A stretch of DNA of 64,000 bases, from NCBI GenBank assembly GCA_023150375.1, contig JAKLLA010000004.1:1-64000 (forward strand), given 5' to 3'. This document shows positions 47,372-57,623 of the stretch, one piece after another. Position numbers and translations under genes: made by a program. Under the pieces are notes generated by a model. That model was not told where the DNA came from, searched no databases, and saw only the letters and a list, made by a program, of their open reading frames with translations. Position 1 is the first letter of the stretch, and every line of letters begins with the position of its first letter. Source of the DNA: Burkholderiaceae bacterium (GTDB taxonomy: Bacteria > Pseudomonadota > Gammaproteobacteria > Burkholderiales > Burkholderiaceae_C).

Positions 47372-48043
47372 TCAGAAGCGGTAGCCCACCGCCAGGCCCA
47401 GGCCGATCGGGTCGAGATCGAGGTCGATCGACTGCCCGGTGGACAGGCGCGCCTTCGTCTTCAGCCAGGTTCTGGACAGCTGGGCGTCGAGCGACCAGCG
47501 TGCATCGAAGGCCCAGGCCGCGCCGAGCTGCAGGGTGGGGCCCAGGCGCGAGTCCAGCGCCAGCGTCGTCGGCTCAGCCGGCGAGCCGCCGGTGACCGCG
47601 GTCAGGGTGGCGTTGCTGCGCGCCTTGAACTTCGCGTAGGTCAGGCCGGCGCCAAGGTAGGGGCGCAGACTCGCGCCGGCATCGCCGAAGCGCCACTGCA
47701 GCAGCAGGCTGACGGGCTGCAGCCTGACCTCGCCGATCTTGCCGACCCCGGCCAGCGCGCCGTCGGCCACCAGGTCGTGGCGCAGCGGCAGACTCAGCGG
47801 CAGGTCCAGCACCAGCCGGTCGGTCAGCGCGTAGCTCAGGCCGCCGCCGACGGCGCTGGCCGAACGCAGGTCCATCCGGGTGCCGGGCGTGCCCGGGGCG
47901 GACAGCGCGCCGCTGTCGACCTGGGGGCGCAGCTGGACGGCGCCGGCGCGCAGCGTCCAGCTGCCCGGGGTCTGTGCGGCAGCGCTCAGGGCAACACCGC
48001 CCAGGGCGCAGAGCAGGGAAATCGACCGCAGTGTCGAGGTCAT
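47372..48043 (-). CDS. OmpW-family outer-membrane protein
   Basis: From MTSTLRSISLL (GGAG 7 bases ahead) the protein is 223 residues with a signal peptide ending near LSAAAQ. The OmpW pattern is visible: WTLRAGAVQLRP, LVLDLPLSLPLRHDL, PVSLLLQWRFGDAGASLRPYLGAGLTYAKF, WSLDAQLSRTWLKTKA, and the C-terminal GLAVGYRF ending in Phe. It should be an 8-stranded barrel giving small hydrophobic molecules passage across the outer membrane. Confidence 0.88.
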   Translation of the reverse strand: MTSTLRSISLLCALGGVALSAAAQTPGSWTLRAGAVQLRPQVDSGALSAPGTPGTRMDLRSASAVGGGLSYALTDRLVLDLPLSLPLRHDLVADGALAGVGKIGEVRLQPVSLLLQWRFGDAGASLRPYLGAGLTYAKFKARSNATLTAVTGGSPAEPTTLALDSRLGPTLQLGAAWAFDARWSLDAQLSRTWLKTKARLSTGQSIDLDLDPIGLGLAVGYRF

Positions 48044-48075
48044 GGCGCGTCTCCGTGGCGTTGGCCGGGCATCCG

Positions 48076-49221
48076 TCAGAGCCGGCCGCTGCGGGCCAGG
48101 TCGATGGAGATCTGCTGGTACACCAGCTGGTGGCCGTAGGGCGTGGGGTGGAAGCCGTCCGAGAACAGGTAGCGCTGCCACCAGTCGCCGCCGGCACCCA
48201 CCGGCGCGGCGGCCGTCAGGGCTGCGTCGGTGCAGGTGGCGAAGTTGTAGGTCGGCAGGCCGTCGCCGCCCAGGCCGGTGGCCGGGCAGGCGGTGTCCTC
48301 GACATTGCTCAGACCGTACTGGGCCGGCTGGGTGATCCGTTCGTCGAACATGCGGCCGAACTGCACCAGAACCACCCGTTCGTCACCCCGGACCAGGGCG
48401 GCCAGCGTGTCGTTGAAGGCGCCCACCCAGGAGCGGAACAGGGCTTCGGACTGCTGCCGCGCCGCCGCGCCGGCCTCGGCGCCGGCCCCCGCCGCGACCT
48501 GGGCGGCGATGCCGTCGAGCACCATCTGGAAACGCGGCGTGTGCGTGATCGCCGGGATGTCGAGCAGCACCACGTGGCGGGCGCCCTTGTCCAGCGCATG
48601 CGTGCGGATCGCGGTGTGGAAGCGCTGCGCCAGCGCCTGCATGTACAGGCCGCCGAGCAGCGCGCTGCCGTTGGGCTGGGCCAGGGTGGTGGCGATGGTC
48701 GAGGCGTCCAGCAGGCTGCCGGTGAGCGCCAGGTAGTCCGCGGTGTCGCCGCCGGCGGCCTTCAGGTAGGCGCCGACCAGGTCGGCCGCGTCGTTGCCGC
48801 CGCCGTCGATCAGCAGCAGGTCGTCGTCCGAGTAGTTCCCGGCGGCGCCGGCCAGGCTCAGCTGCGTCGTGATGGACAGTGGCGAGGTCGGGGCCGTGAG
48901 GTGGTTGATGCGTCCACCGCCGATGGCGTAGTTGCTGCAGCCGGGCGTCGGGTTGAGCGCGAAGCCGCTGTCGTTGGCCAGGAAGACCGGGCAGGGCGCT
49001 GCGGTGCCGTAGAGCGCGGCCACATGCTCCGGGTAGATCTTCGAGGCGCTGCCCTGCACGGTGAACTTCAGGCCGAAGGTGCCGCTGTCGGCCAGGCTGT
49101 CGCCGAACACCTTCACCGAGGTGATCTCCGTGTCGGTGCGCGTGTCGCTGCCGCCGCCTCCGCAGGCTGCCAGCAGGGCCGCGAGGGCGCAGGCGGCCAG
49201 GCCGGTCCGCAGTTGGATCAT
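48076..49221 (-). CDS. GDSL/SGNH-family esterase lipoprotein
   Basis: The 381-residue protein has a lipobox (ALAALLAAC, Cys20) followed by GGGGS. The SGNH blocks are present: VFGDSLADSGTF (nucleophile Ser42), YAIGGGRI, LLIDGGGNDAADL, and FSDGFHPTPYGH with catalytic Asp and His. It is probably an outer-membrane-anchored esterase or lipase; substrate unknown. It lies 32 bases upstream of, and in the same direction as, the OmpW-like gene, so they may be cotranscribed. Confidence 0.9.
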   Translation of the reverse strand: MIQLRTGLAACALAALLAACGGGGSDTRTDTEITSVKVFGDSLADSGTFGLKFTVQGSASKIYPEHVAALYGTAAPCPVFLANDSGFALNPTPGCSNYAIGGGRINHLTAPTSPLSITTQLSLAGAAGNYSDDDLLLIDGGGNDAADLVGAYLKAAGGDTADYLALTGSLLDASTIATTLAQPNGSALLGGLYMQALAQRFHTAIRTHALDKGARHVVLLDIPAITHTPRFQMVLDGIAAQVAAGAGAEAGAAARQQSEALFRSWVGAFNDTLAALVRGDERVVLVQFGRMFDERITQPAQYGLSNVEDTACPATGLGGDGLPTYNFATCTDAALTAAAPVGAGGDWWQRYLFSDGFHPTPYGHQLVYQQISIDLARSGRL

Positions 49222-49334
49222 GGGCTGTCTCCTCGTCGTCTCGATCTCGAACGGGCGTTCGAGGCATGAACGACTATAGGCAGCCGGCCCCGGCGCCCGT
49301 CAGCAGGCAAACCCTAGCGGCGCAGCGCGTGGGC

Positions 49335-49374
49335 GCTCAGTCGGCAATCGCAGTGCTCAGTCGGCAATCGCAGT
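49335..49374. repeat. 20-bp tandem duplication across a histidine kinase stop codon
   Basis: GCTCAGTCGGCAATCGCAGT is present twice in a row (49335-49354 and 49355-49374). The stop of the kinase (49357-49359) lies in the right-hand copy, so the left copy is now downstream non-coding sequence. Confidence 0.95.
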
Positions 49375-51618
49375 GTCCGCGCGCGGTGGCACGGCGGCCG
49401 GTTCGATGCGCGATGCCGGCGCCCCGGCGCTCGACGCGGCTTGCTCCGTCGGTCCGAAAGCCGGGGTCGGCTCGCAGCCCGGCACCCACAGGACGACCGT
49501 CGTGCCCTCGCCCGGCCGGCTGTGCAGTTCGACGCGGCCCTGGTGGATTTCGATGATCTCGCGCACGATGGACAACCCCAGCCCGGCACCGAGCACATGG
49601 CCGCTGGGGTCGGCGCGGTAGAAGCGGTCGAAGGCGCGCTCGCACTCCTCCTCGGTCATGCCCACGCCCTGGTCGCGCACACGCAGCCCCAGCCAGGTCT
49701 GCGCGGCATCGTGGCGCTGCAGCAGGTCGACCTGCACCGTGGTCTGCGGCGGCGAGTATTTCAGCGCGTTGCCGATGACATTCGTCAGGGCCTGCTGCAG
49801 CTTGGCCGCATCGACCTGGGCCAGGGCCGGCTGCGCACCGACTTCGACGCGGATGCGCCCGGGCGCATCGGGCGGCAGCAGGGCCTCGCCGGCCTGTTCG
49901 GCCAGGCGACGCAGGTCGACTTCCTCGGCCACGAAGTCGCGCCCGCGCAGGGAGTCGATGCGCGCCAGGTCGAGCAGCTCGTCGACCAGGTGCTTGAGCA
50001 CGCCGGCCTGCCGGTGGATGATCTGTACGGCGCGCTGGCGGCGCGACTCGTCCACGCGGGCGTGCAGCATCAGCTCGGCGAAGCCGTAGACGCTGGCCAG
50101 CGGTGTGCGCAGTTCGTGGGCGGCCGTGGTCAGGAACTCGTTCTTGAGCCGCTCGACCTCGGTCTGGTAGGTGATGTCGCGGAAGTAGTAGACGCGCTGC
50201 GCACCGGCCTCGCGCCGCCGTCGGTCGAGCACCCGCCGCGGCGGGCCGGCCAGCACGATGTGGGCCTCGCCCTGCTGCAGCGGCGGCATCACCTCGCCGT
50301 CGTGGGTCAGACCGTCCAGCCACTCGTCGACGGCCACCTCGCTCAATCCGATCAGGTCCTCGGGCCGCAGGCCGAACCAGCGGCTGAAGGCCGGGTTGGT
50401 CAGGGTCAGGCGGTGCTCGCCGTCCTCGCCCAGCTCGAACACCAGCACGGCGTCGGGCAGCAGGCCGCTCACGGCGGTCAGCGTGGTCAGCCGCCCCTCG
50501 GCCTGCAGGCTCTGCTGCTGCATCTCGCGTTCGGACTGGCGCTTGCGGCGCGCCAGCGCCGCAATGCTCCAGTACAGCAGCAGGTCGATCGACAGGCCGC
50601 AGACCGCCACCAGGTTGGACTGCCAGGTGTCGGCGGCGGCCTGCGCGTCGCTGCCGGTGTAGGCAATGGTCCAGGTGCGCCCGCCGAACACCAGGGCGCG
50701 GCCGCGCTGCATCGGCCGGGTGGCGTCGGCGACCGATTCGACCGCTTCGCTGCGGTAGAAGACCCGGCCGCCGTTCGGCTCGCTGCCTTCGTGGATCTCG
50801 AAGGCGATGCTGCCGATGTCGCTGCCGAGAATGCCGCGCATCAGGTCCTGCACCCGGAAGGGGGCATAGACCCAGCCCCACAGCCGCTGCGGCTCGACGC
50901 GCGTGGTCGCGGCGCCCAGGCGCCCGTCGGCATGCCGGTAGACGGGCAGGTAGACCAGGAAGCCCGATTGCACGTTGCGGCCGTCCTCCTGGACCAGCCG
51001 GACCGTGCCGGACATGGCCGGCAGGCCGCTGTCGCGGGCCCGCAGCATCGCCTCGCGCCGGACCGGCTCGGAGGCCATGTCGAAGCCGAAGGCGCGCAGG
51101 TTGCGCCCGCTCAGCGGCTCGAGATAGACGATCGCGGTGAGCAGGTCCCGCTCACCGGCCGGGTGCACCCGGTAGTCGGGGAAGCCTTCGGCGCGCACGG
51201 CCTGCTCGTGGGCGGCGCGCTCGTGCGGACGCAGCAGCCGCGTGATGCCCACGCCCTGGATGCCGGGGTAGTGACGCTCGGGCTGCACGGTTTCCACGTA
51301 GCGGCGCCAGGCTGCCCGGTCGACGTCGGGCTGGGCGGCCAGCAGCGCCACGCCGCCGCGCAGCATCGCCTCGTAGGAAGCCATGCGGCGCTCGATGCGG
51401 GCGTGCACCTCGTCGGTGCGGCGCTCGAAACGCTGGCGGGCGTCGTCCAGGGCGAAGTGGCGGGTGGCCCACCAGGCCAGTCCGGTCAGCAGCAGCGAGC
51501 CCAGCAGGATCGCCAGCGCGATGCCGGGGCGGTGCAGCCAGGGTTCGAGGCGGTCGATCCAGCGCGGCGGACGCGCCTGCGGCCGCCCGGCCAGCCGGTG
51601 GTGCTCGATGATCTCCAT
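49357..51618 (-). CDS. CHASE-PAS hybrid-free sensor histidine kinase
   Basis: The 753-residue protein starts at [11 protein letters not shown], although its Shine-Dalgarno is weak. Two membrane helices (about 32-50 and 336-355) bracket a CHASE domain ([34 protein letters not shown]). A PAS domain with [10 protein letters not shown] follows (about 375-485), then HisKA with His501 ([16 protein letters not shown]) and HATPase ([27 protein letters not shown]). CHASE domains sense small extracellular ligands. The response-regulator gene lies 20 bases upstream, so they form a pair. Confidence 0.9.
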   Translation of the reverse strand: MEIIEHHRLAGRPQARPPRWIDRLEPWLHRPGIALAILLGSLLLTGLAWWATRHFALDDARQRFERRTDEVHARIERRMASYEAMLRGGVALLAAQPDVDRAAWRRYVETVQPERHYPGIQGVGITRLLRPHERAAHEQAVRAEGFPDYRVHPAGERDLLTAIVYLEPLSGRNLRAFGFDMASEPVRREAMLRARDSGLPAMSGTVRLVQEDGRNVQSGFLVYLPVYRHADGRLGAATTRVEPQRLWGWVYAPFRVQDLMRGILGSDIGSIAFEIHEGSEPNGGRVFYRSEAVESVADATRPMQRGRALVFGGRTWTIAYTGSDAQAAADTWQSNLVAVCGLSIDLLLYWSIAALARRKRQSEREMQQQSLQAEGRLTTLTAVSGLLPDAVLVFELGEDGEHRLTLTNPAFSRWFGLRPEDLIGLSEVAVDEWLDGLTHDGEVMPPLQQGEAHIVLAGPPRRVLDRRRREAGAQRVYYFRDITYQTEVERLKNEFLTTAAHELRTPLASVYGFAELMLHARVDESRRQRAVQIIHRQAGVLKHLVDELLDLARIDSLRGRDFVAEEVDLRRLAEQAGEALLPPDAPGRIRVEVGAQPALAQVDAAKLQQALTNVIGNALKYSPPQTTVQVDLLQRHDAAQTWLGLRVRDQGVGMTEEECERAFDRFYRADPSGHVLGAGLGLSIVREIIEIHQGRVELHSRPGEGTTVVLWVPGCEPTPAFGPTEQAASSAGAPASRIEPAAVPPRADTAIAD

Positions 51619-51638
51619 GTGCCGCGCCGCAGGGCTCG

Positions 51639-52001
51639 TCAGACCAGCCTGGAGACCACGTCGAGCAGCTGACGCGGGCTGAAGGGCTTGGCCAGGTAGG
51701 CGTCGGCGCCCGCGGCCCGGCCGGCCTCGATGTCGACCTTCTGCCCGCGTGCCGAAAGCATCACCACGCGGGTACGCCGCCGGGTCGGATCCGCCCGCAG
51801 CGCGCGGCACACGGCCAGGCCGTCCATGCCGCCTGGCATCATGACGTCGAGCATGACCAGCTCCGGCGCCAGGCGCCGCACCGCCTGCAGGGCGCTGGGG
51901 CCGTCCTCGGCCTCGTGCACCTCGTGCCCGTCGATCTCGAGGGTCATGCGCACCAGCTCGCGCAGATCGGGCTGGTCGTCGACGATGAGGATGCGTTTCA
52001 T
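51639..52001 (-). CDS. Single-domain response regulator (CheY-like)
   Basis: The 120-residue protein is a bare receiver: [13 protein letters not shown], phospho-acceptor Asp52 in [10 protein letters not shown], Ser/Thr switch in VVMLSARG, and Lys in YLAKPFS. There is no output domain, so it acts by protein contact or as a phosphate relay. It is the first gene of a pair with the CHASE kinase and is divergent from a chemotaxis transducer. Confidence 0.92.
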   Translation of the reverse strand: MKRILIVDDQPDLRELVRMTLEIDGHEVHEAEDGPSALQAVRRLAPELVMLDVMMPGGMDGLAVCRALRADPTRRRTRVVMLSARGQKVDIEAGRAAGADAYLAKPFSPRQLLDVVSRLV

Positions 52002-52160
52002 GGCGGAAGGCAGGCCGGCCTGGATGGGATGCGGCGCATGTTGGCGCGCAGGTGTGGCGACCGCGCCGGGATAAGCGCAGCCCGCAGCGGCCATCTCTGC
52101 CCTTTGCGCCGCGGGGCTTGGCATAAGGTCTGCCGTCGACCTCCTGTCTGCTGCGAAAAG

Positions 52161-53837
52161 ATGCCCTCCGCCTCCCCTTCCCGGCTGCAACGGCCGCCCC
52201 GGCGTGCCCTGCCGGCCGAACGACGCCTCGATGCGGCCCTGCCCATTGCGCTGGCCGCCAACGTCGTGCTGCTGGCCGGCCTGCTGGCGCTGGATGCCGG
52301 AGACGCGCTGCCGTGGTGGCTGCAACTGCCGCTGTGGCTGCTGCCCGCGGTGCTGGGTGCGGCCTGCCTGCGGCTGTCGCCGCAGCGTCCGCTGGCTGCC
52401 TGGGGCAGTGCGGCGGTGCTGCTGGGGCTGCTGGCCGGACAATGGGCGGTGGCCGGGCAGGCCCGGCCGCTGCTGCTGCTCAACGGCCTGCTCGTCGTCG
52501 GGCTGCTGCCGGCCTGGCGGCGTCCCGCGCTGGTGCTGGTCGCCGGCGTGCTGGTGGCGCTCCTGCCCTGGCTGCTGACCGCGGTCGGGCGCGGGCCGCT
52601 GGCCAACCCCTGGCTGCGCAGCGCATCGGCGCAGGCCAGCTACCTGGCGCTGCTGGGCGCCCACACGCTGCTGCAGGTTTTCACCGCGCATGCCAACGCG
52701 CACCGCGCCCGCGAGCGCTTCGACATGCACTTCCTGGTGCGGGCCATGGGCACCGAAGGGCCGATCCGACTGGGGCTGTCCGCGGTGCGGGCCGAATCCG
52801 CCCTGGGCGAGCGGCTCAAGCAGGTGCAGCAGCGCATGGCCGACACGCTGCGCCAGGTGCATCGGGCGGTGCAGGGTGTGCAGTCGGCCTCGCAGGTGCT
52901 GGAAGTGGATGCCCGGGAGCTGGGGGAGCGCACCGAGCGCAGCGCTGCCGGTCTGCGCGAGGCCGCGATGACCCTCGAGCAGATCAACCTGATCGTGCAG
53001 AGCAGCGCGCAGGCCGCGCTGCAGGCTCGGGCCATGGCCGTGCAGGCGGCGGCCCAGGCCGAGCAGGGTGGCACGCTGTTCGAGCAGGTCAGCGCCCGCA
53101 TGCGTGACATCGATGCGGCCTCGCGCAGCATGACCGAGGTGATCGACGTCATCGAAGGCATCGCTTTTCGCACCAATCTGCTGGCGCTGAACGCCGCGGT
53201 GGAGGCCGCCCGGGCCGGTGAGCGCGGCCGCGGCTTCGCGGTGGTGGCCGGCGAGGTCCGTCAGCTGGCCCAGCGCGCGGCCAAGGCCGCCGGCGAGATC
53301 AAGACGCTGATCGAACGCTCGAACAGCACCGTCGCCAGCGGCAACGCACTGATGGCGCAGGCCGGGCAGACCATGGCGTCGATCGTGGCCTCCTCACGCC
53401 AGGTGGGGGGCGCCTTCGAGCACCTGTCGGCCGACACGAACGAGCATGCCGGCAGCATCGAGGCGGTCACCACCGCAGTGCGCGAACTCGACGAGATGAC
53501 CCGGCAGAATGTGGCCGTGGCCGAATCCTCCCGGCGCATCGCCCAGGACCTGGCGGCGCAGGGCCGCATGCTCGAGGAGGTGCTGGGCGCCTTCCGGCTC
53601 GGGCCGCAGGAAGCCGCGAGTGCCGGCCCGGGCAGCCCGCCCTTGCCGGTGAGCCGCGCCACGGCCGCTGCGCCCGGGGCGGCGGGGGCGCAGCCGACGG
53701 TGCCGGCCGCGCCGGCCGCAGTCGCGAAAGCGACCGCACCGACGCCCGGGGCTTCGGGCCCGGCACCGGCCCTTTCCCCGGCGCGGACGCCGGCCACCGC
53801 CGTGCCGGCCGACGACAGCAACGTGGTCTTCTTCTGA
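52161..53837 (+). CDS. Methyl-accepting chemotaxis protein without periplasmic sensor
   Basis: In this 558-residue protein, residues about 25-190 form several closely spaced membrane helices instead of a two-helix periplasmic sensor. A long coiled-coil signalling domain follows, with the conserved hairpin tip [43 protein letters not shown] (about 330-375). The C-terminus is Pro/Ala-rich. No HAMP domain is clear. It may sense membrane or energy state. It is divergent from the CHASE two-component pair and may work with it. Confidence 0.9.
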   Translation: MPSASPSRLQRPPRRALPAERRLDAALPIALAANVVLLAGLLALDAGDALPWWLQLPLWLLPAVLGAACLRLSPQRPLAAWGSAAVLLGLLAGQWAVAGQARPLLLLNGLLVVGLLPAWRRPALVLVAGVLVALLPWLLTAVGRGPLANPWLRSASAQASYLALLGAHTLLQVFTAHANAHRARERFDMHFLVRAMGTEGPIRLGLSAVRAESALGERLKQVQQRMADTLRQVHRAVQGVQSASQVLEVDARELGERTERSAAGLREAAMTLEQINLIVQSSAQAALQARAMAVQAAAQAEQGGTLFEQVSARMRDIDAASRSMTEVIDVIEGIAFRTNLLALNAAVEAARAGERGRGFAVVAGEVRQLAQRAAKAAGEIKTLIERSNSTVASGNALMAQAGQTMASIVASSRQVGGAFEHLSADTNEHAGSIEAVTTAVRELDEMTRQNVAVAESSRRIAQDLAAQGRMLEEVLGAFRLGPQEAASAGPGSPPLPVSRATAAAPGAAGAQPTVPAAPAAVAKATAPTPGASGPAPALSPARTPATAVPADDSNVVFF

Positions 53838-53859
53838 CGGCGCGGCGGCCGAGGGCGGC

Positions 53860-54234
53860 TTACAGCACCTCGATCTGCACCTTGCGCGGCTGGGCGTGCT
53901 CGGCCTTGGGAATGCGCACGCGCAGCACGCCCTGCACGAGTTCGGCGCCGATCTTCTCGGGGTCGAGTTCCTTGCTCAGTGTGAAGGTGCGGCGGTAGCG
54001 CGACAGCGTGACCTCGGCGTGGCCGGGTTCGAGCCCGGCCGGGGCGTCGAGCGACAGCTCGGCCTCGATGGACAGCTGGTCGCCGTCCACGCGCAGATGC
54101 AGGCGGTCACGCGGCACGCCGGGCAGGTCGGCGAACAGGCTGATGCCGGTGGCATCCTCCACCACGTCCACGGGGGGCAGCAGGGCCGGTTCGGGGCGGG
54201 CAGGCTCGGCAGGGCGGTTGGCAGGGGTGTTCAT
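53860..54234 (-). CDS. Hsp20 small heat-shock protein (second copy)
   Basis: The 124-residue protein has AGGAG 7 bases before ATG 54234. The alpha-crystallin domain is clear: PPVDVVEDATGISLFADLPGVPRDRLHLRVDGDQLSIEAE, then YRRTFTLSKELDPEKIGAELVQGVLRVRIPK. Small heat-shock proteins hold unfolded proteins in a refoldable state. It lies 35 bases after the first Hsp20 gene and probably shares its promoter. Confidence 0.93.
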   Translation of the reverse strand: MNTPANRPAEPARPEPALLPPVDVVEDATGISLFADLPGVPRDRLHLRVDGDQLSIEAELSLDAPAGLEPGHAEVTLSRYRRTFTLSKELDPEKIGAELVQGVLRVRIPKAEHAQPRKVQIEVL

Positions 54235-54269
54235 GGCGGGCTCCTGGCGGTGGGTGTGCGGGGCAGGTG

Positions 54270-54704
54270 TCACTGAACCTCGATGCGACGCGGCTGGGTC
54301 GCGGCACGGCGCTGGATGCTCACGTGCAGCACACCGTCGCGGTAGCGGGCCGTCACCGCATTGGGATCGATGTCGTCGGGCAGGCTGACGACCCGGCGGA
54401 AGCGCCCCTCGAAGCGTTCGTCGACATGGCGGGTGGACTTTTCGTCGCTTGCCGGGCGGCTGCGCTCGCCGGACAGGGTGAGCACGCCGCGCTCGAGGTG
54501 CACATCGATGGCGGCCGGGTTCATCCCCGGGGCGAAGGCGTAGACCTCCACGGAGGTCGGCGTGCTGCCCACGTTCAGCGCCGGGTAGCCGCCCCGTCCC
54601 AGACCGCGGATGGACGGCGAGGCGTCGATGCCCGACTGGAACTCGCGCTGCAGGCGCTCCAGATCGGCGAAGAAGTCGCGGGGGAAGAGGCTGCGATACA
54701 TCAT
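54270..54704 (-). CDS. Hsp20 small heat-shock protein (first copy)
   Basis: The 144-residue protein starts at MMYRSLFPRDFF; the second ATG, one codon later, is also possible. It has an N-terminal FFADLERLQREF helix, then the alpha-crystallin domain (PALNVGSTPTSVEVYAFAPGMNPAAIDVHLERGVLTLSGER, FEGRFRRVVSLPDDIDPNAVTARYRDGVLHVSI). It is first gene of the Hsp20 pair, behind a heat-shock promoter. Confidence 0.95.
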   Translation of the reverse strand: MMYRSLFPRDFFADLERLQREFQSGIDASPSIRGLGRGGYPALNVGSTPTSVEVYAFAPGMNPAAIDVHLERGVLTLSGERSRPASDEKSTRHVDERFEGRFRRVVSLPDDIDPNAVTARYRDGVLHVSIQRRAATQPRRIEVQ

Positions 54705-54760
54705 GGCTCTGGCTCCGAGGCTGGGGGATTCGCGATGCCGGGGCATCGCCCTGTCCGGTC

Positions 54761-54792
54761 AGTTAGGGGCAGCGGGGCCGGCTTTCAAGGGG
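54761..54792 (-). promoter_or_regulatory. Sigma-32-type heat-shock promoter of the Hsp20 pair
   Basis: On the minus strand, CCCCTTGAAA (54792-54783), a 13-bp spacer, and CCCCTAACT (54769-54761) closely match the heat-shock consensus CTTGAAA-N11-16-CCCCATNT. It lies about 57 bases before the first Hsp20 start. Confidence 0.85.
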
Positions 54793-54858
54793 CTGTACTA
54801 GCATGCGCGGCGGCCGTCGAAGGACGGCGCCCCCATCCCTGCCGAGGAGACCCGACCC

Positions 54859-56130
54859 ATGAAATTCGAGACCATCGCCGTGCACGGCGGCTACCGCCCC
54901 GACCCCACCACCAAGGCGGTGGCGGTGCCGATCTACCAGACCACCAGCTACGCCTTCGACGACACGCAGCACGGCGCGGACCTGTTCGACCTGAAGGTGG
55001 CGGGCAACATCTACACCCGCATCATGAACCCCACCACGGCGGTGCTGGAGCAGCGCCTGGCCGAGCTCGAAGGCGGCATCGGCGCGCTGGCGGTGGCCTC
55101 GGGCATGGCGGCGATCAGCTACGCGATCCAGACCATCGCCGAGGCGGGCGACAACATCGTCTCGTCCTCCACCCTGTACGGCGGCACCTACAACCTGTTC
55201 GCGCACACCTTCCCCCAGCTGGGCATCGAGGTGCGCTTTGCCGACCCGCGCGATCCGGCGGCCTTCGCGGCGCTGATCGACGCGCGCACCAAGGCGGTGT
55301 TCTGCGAGTCGATCGGCAACCCGCTGGGCAACGTCACCGACTTCCAGGCCCTGGCCGACGTGGCCCATGCCGCCGGCGTGCCGCTGATCGTCGACAACAC
55401 CGTGCCCACGCCCTACCTGTGCCGGCCCTTCGAGCATGGCGCAGACATCGTGGTGCACTCGCTGACCAAGTACCTGGGCGGCCACGGCAACTCGATCGGC
55501 GGCGTGATCGTCGACTCCGGCAAGTTCCCCTGGGCGCAGCACCGTGCGCGCTTCCGTCGCCTGAACGAGCCGGACGTGAGCTACCACGGCGTGTGCTACA
55601 CCGAGGCGCTGGGCGCGGCGGCCTACATCGCCCGTGCCCGCGTGGTGCCGCTGCGCAACATGGGCGCGGCGCTGAGCCCCTTCAACGCCTTCCTGATCCT
55701 GCAGGGCATCGAGACGGTGGCGCTGCGCATGGACCGCATCTGCGACAACACGCTGGCGGTGGCGCAGTTCCTGAAGGGCCACGCCAAGGTCAAGTGGGTC
55801 AACTACGCCGGCCTGGCCGACCACGCCGACCATGGCCTGGTGCAGGCCTACATGGGCGGGCGGGCCTCGGGCATCCTGACCTTCGGGGTGCAGGGCGGCC
55901 TCGAGGGCGGCGCGCGCTTCCAGGATGCACTGAAGCTGGTGACCCGGCTGGTCAACATCGGCGACGCCAAGTCGCTGGCCTGCCACCCGGCCTCCACCAC
56001 GCACCGTCAGCTCAGCGAGGCCGAGCTGGCCAAGGCCGGCGTGACGGTGGACACCGTGCGGCTGTCGATCGGCATCGAGCACATCGACGATCTGCTCGCC
56101 GACCTGGCGCAGGCGCTGGACGCGGTCTGA
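54859..56130 (+). CDS. metY: O-acetylhomoserine sulfhydrylase (aminocarboxypropyltransferase)
   Basis: The 423-residue enzyme belongs to the Cys/Met metabolism PLP family: [88 protein letters not shown] with the PLP Lys in SLTKY. It makes homocysteine from O-acetylhomoserine and sulfide. A GAGGAG motif lies ahead of the ATG. The length and the long insertion before the C-terminus fit MetY and not the shorter MetB/MetZ. Confidence 0.92.
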   Translation: MKFETIAVHGGYRPDPTTKAVAVPIYQTTSYAFDDTQHGADLFDLKVAGNIYTRIMNPTTAVLEQRLAELEGGIGALAVASGMAAISYAIQTIAEAGDNIVSSSTLYGGTYNLFAHTFPQLGIEVRFADPRDPAAFAALIDARTKAVFCESIGNPLGNVTDFQALADVAHAAGVPLIVDNTVPTPYLCRPFEHGADIVVHSLTKYLGGHGNSIGGVIVDSGKFPWAQHRARFRRLNEPDVSYHGVCYTEALGAAAYIARARVVPLRNMGAALSPFNAFLILQGIETVALRMDRICDNTLAVAQFLKGHAKVKWVNYAGLADHADHGLVQAYMGGRASGILTFGVQGGLEGGARFQDALKLVTRLVNIGDAKSLACHPASTTHRQLSEAELAKAGVTVDTVRLSIGIEHIDDLLADLAQALDAV

Positions 56131-56145
56131 ACCGGCGGCCAGGTC

Positions 56146-56190
56146 GGCCGCGCGGGTTCGGCGGGCCGGACCTGTCCGCGGCGCGCGGCC
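56146..56190. terminator. Hairpin between metY and the convergent membrane-protein gene
   Basis: GGCCGCGCG (56146-56154) and CGCGCGGCC (56182-56190) pair perfectly, enclosing a small CGGAC/GTCCG hairpin. It has no T tract; its position between convergent genes suggests a bidirectional stop. Confidence 0.4.
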
Positions 56191-56196
56191 TGCGAC

Positions 56197-56949
56197 TCAG
56201 GCGGCGAGGCGCAGCGCCAGTTGCAGTGGCTCCCGGCTGCCGGGCAGGCGTGCCGGCAGTCGGTGCAGTTCGGCCCGCGGCGGCGAGGCGGTCGGCGCAT
56301 CGGCCGATCCATCGGCCGACGCGCTGGCATCCGTGCCGATGAGTTCCCCGATCGCGCAGATTTCCTGCCGCAGTGCCTGCCAGTCCGGCGCGGTCACCGG
56401 GCTCGCGGAGTCGGCGCCGTCGGCGCTGGGGATGCTGCAGGTGCTGCGGGTGCTGCAGGCGCCGGGGGCGGTGAAGATGTCTCGGTCGCCCCGGACCCGG
56501 TCGGCTCGCTCGCGCAGGGCCTGATCGACGGGCGGCAGGCTGTCCGCCGCCCCGGCGAGGGCAGCTTCGCACCGGGCCGTCCGGGCGCGCCGCTGCTGCA
56601 GCCAGGCACCGGCTGCGCCCAGTCCCATCATCCACAGCAGTGACGCCCAGACCGTGGCGCGCGCGGCGCCGGCCGCGTCGGCCACGGCGGCGTCGCGTTC
56701 GGCGCGCAGCTTCTGCAGCGCCGGCGTGGTGGGCGCCGCGGCGGCCAGGTAGCGCTCGTGCAGTCCCAGGGCGTCACGTTCGAGCTGGGCGCGTGCGGCG
56801 GAAGCGATCTCCAGGCGGTCGATGCCGTGCTGGATCGCCCCGGCCGCCGCCAGGGTGCTCGCGGCCATGACGATCCAGAGCAGCCGGGGCCGCAGCAGGT
56901 CGGCGGCATGACGAGGAAGACGGGAACGGATGGTCGACGCAATCTTCAC
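56197..56949 (-). CDS. Membrane protein of unknown function
   Basis: The 250-residue protein starts at GTG 56949 (VKIASTIRSRLPRH) with AGGAGG 4-5 bases ahead. A longer reading to 57234 lacks coding character. It has two membrane helices (LLWIVMAASTLAAAGAI at about 21-37; ATVWASLLWMMGLGAAGAWLQ at about 94-114) with a helical periplasmic segment between them. The C-terminal half is Ala/Ser/Asp-rich and weakly structured. No family is recognised. Confidence 0.6.
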   Translation of the reverse strand: MKIASTIRSRLPRHAADLLRPRLLWIVMAASTLAAAGAIQHGIDRLEIASAARAQLERDALGLHERYLAAAAPTTPALQKLRAERDAAVADAAGAARATVWASLLWMMGLGAAGAWLQQRRARTARCEAALAGAADSLPPVDQALRERADRVRGDRDIFTAPGACSTRSTCSIPSADGADSASPVTAPDWQALRQEICAIGELIGTDASASADGSADAPTASPPRAELHRLPARLPGSREPLQLALRLAA

Positions 56950-57623
56950 GGGGCCTCCTGCGGGGTGTGGACGGGCGCCGCCTGCCTGAGCCAGGCCGCG
57001 GCGGATCGGATGCAGCGCATGGTCCGGCCGGAAGGGGGTGGACTTGAATTGAAAAAGCCGCACTTTCCGCTGCCATTTCAGGATGACGACGGGAAATGCG
57101 CAAAGTGGCACAGCCGTTTGCCCCTGCGTTTGCACCTGCAACCGACTGCCGGAGGGTTGTGTCCGGATGCAAGGCCGGATCGGCCCACCACGACGACCCT
57201 TCAAACCCCGGCAAACAATGGGGCGATTTCCCATCGACGCAGCGCTGCCGCGGGCTGGCGCCTGTCAAGTCCCCCACTGGGGCCTCCGTCGGGACGCTTC
57301 CGGTCAGGCTGCCGACGCAGGAATTTGGTTACGCGTCTCCTGCCCGGGCTGTGCGCCAATGCGTTGCGGCGCCACAGCCGGGGACTCGGTTCCCGCTTCG
57401 TGAGCCCGGGCCCACCCGGGATCCGGTGCCGCAGGATTCGCCCGCCCGCGTCGGAGTTGGTCGAACCTACCGCCAATCGACTCAGGTGCAGTGTGCGCCA
57501 GAGACAGTCGATTGGCGGTGGGGACCGCTCCGGCGCCGGGTCGTCGGCCCGGACCGGCGCATATCGCGCGCTACAGTCGGCGTCGCCGACCCTGCGGGCC
57601 CTGCCGGGGCGGCTTCGATCCCG
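56950..57623. other. Long non-coding region before the sigma-54 activator
   Basis: These 674 bases between divergent genes have lower coding bias than their surroundings. They contain a perfect 14-bp inverted repeat at 57469-57519 and a near-match to a sigma-54 promoter at 57106-57121 whose spacing is one base too long. No small gene is convincing. Confidence 0.55.
57469..57519. promoter_or_regulatory. Perfect 14-bp inverted repeat upstream of the sigma-54 activator
   Basis: ACCGCCAATCGACT (57469-57482) and AGTCGATTGGCGGT (57506-57519) are exact reverse complements separated by 23 bases. The centres of the arms are 37 bp apart. The site lies about 105 bases before the activator gene and could be an operator or an RNA hairpin. 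Confidence 0.6.

Noticed and set aside
57106-57121. Sigma-54 promoter (TGGCAC..TTTGC)
   Set aside because: The GG-to-GC spacing is one base too long, and sigma-54 promoters tolerate little change in spacing.
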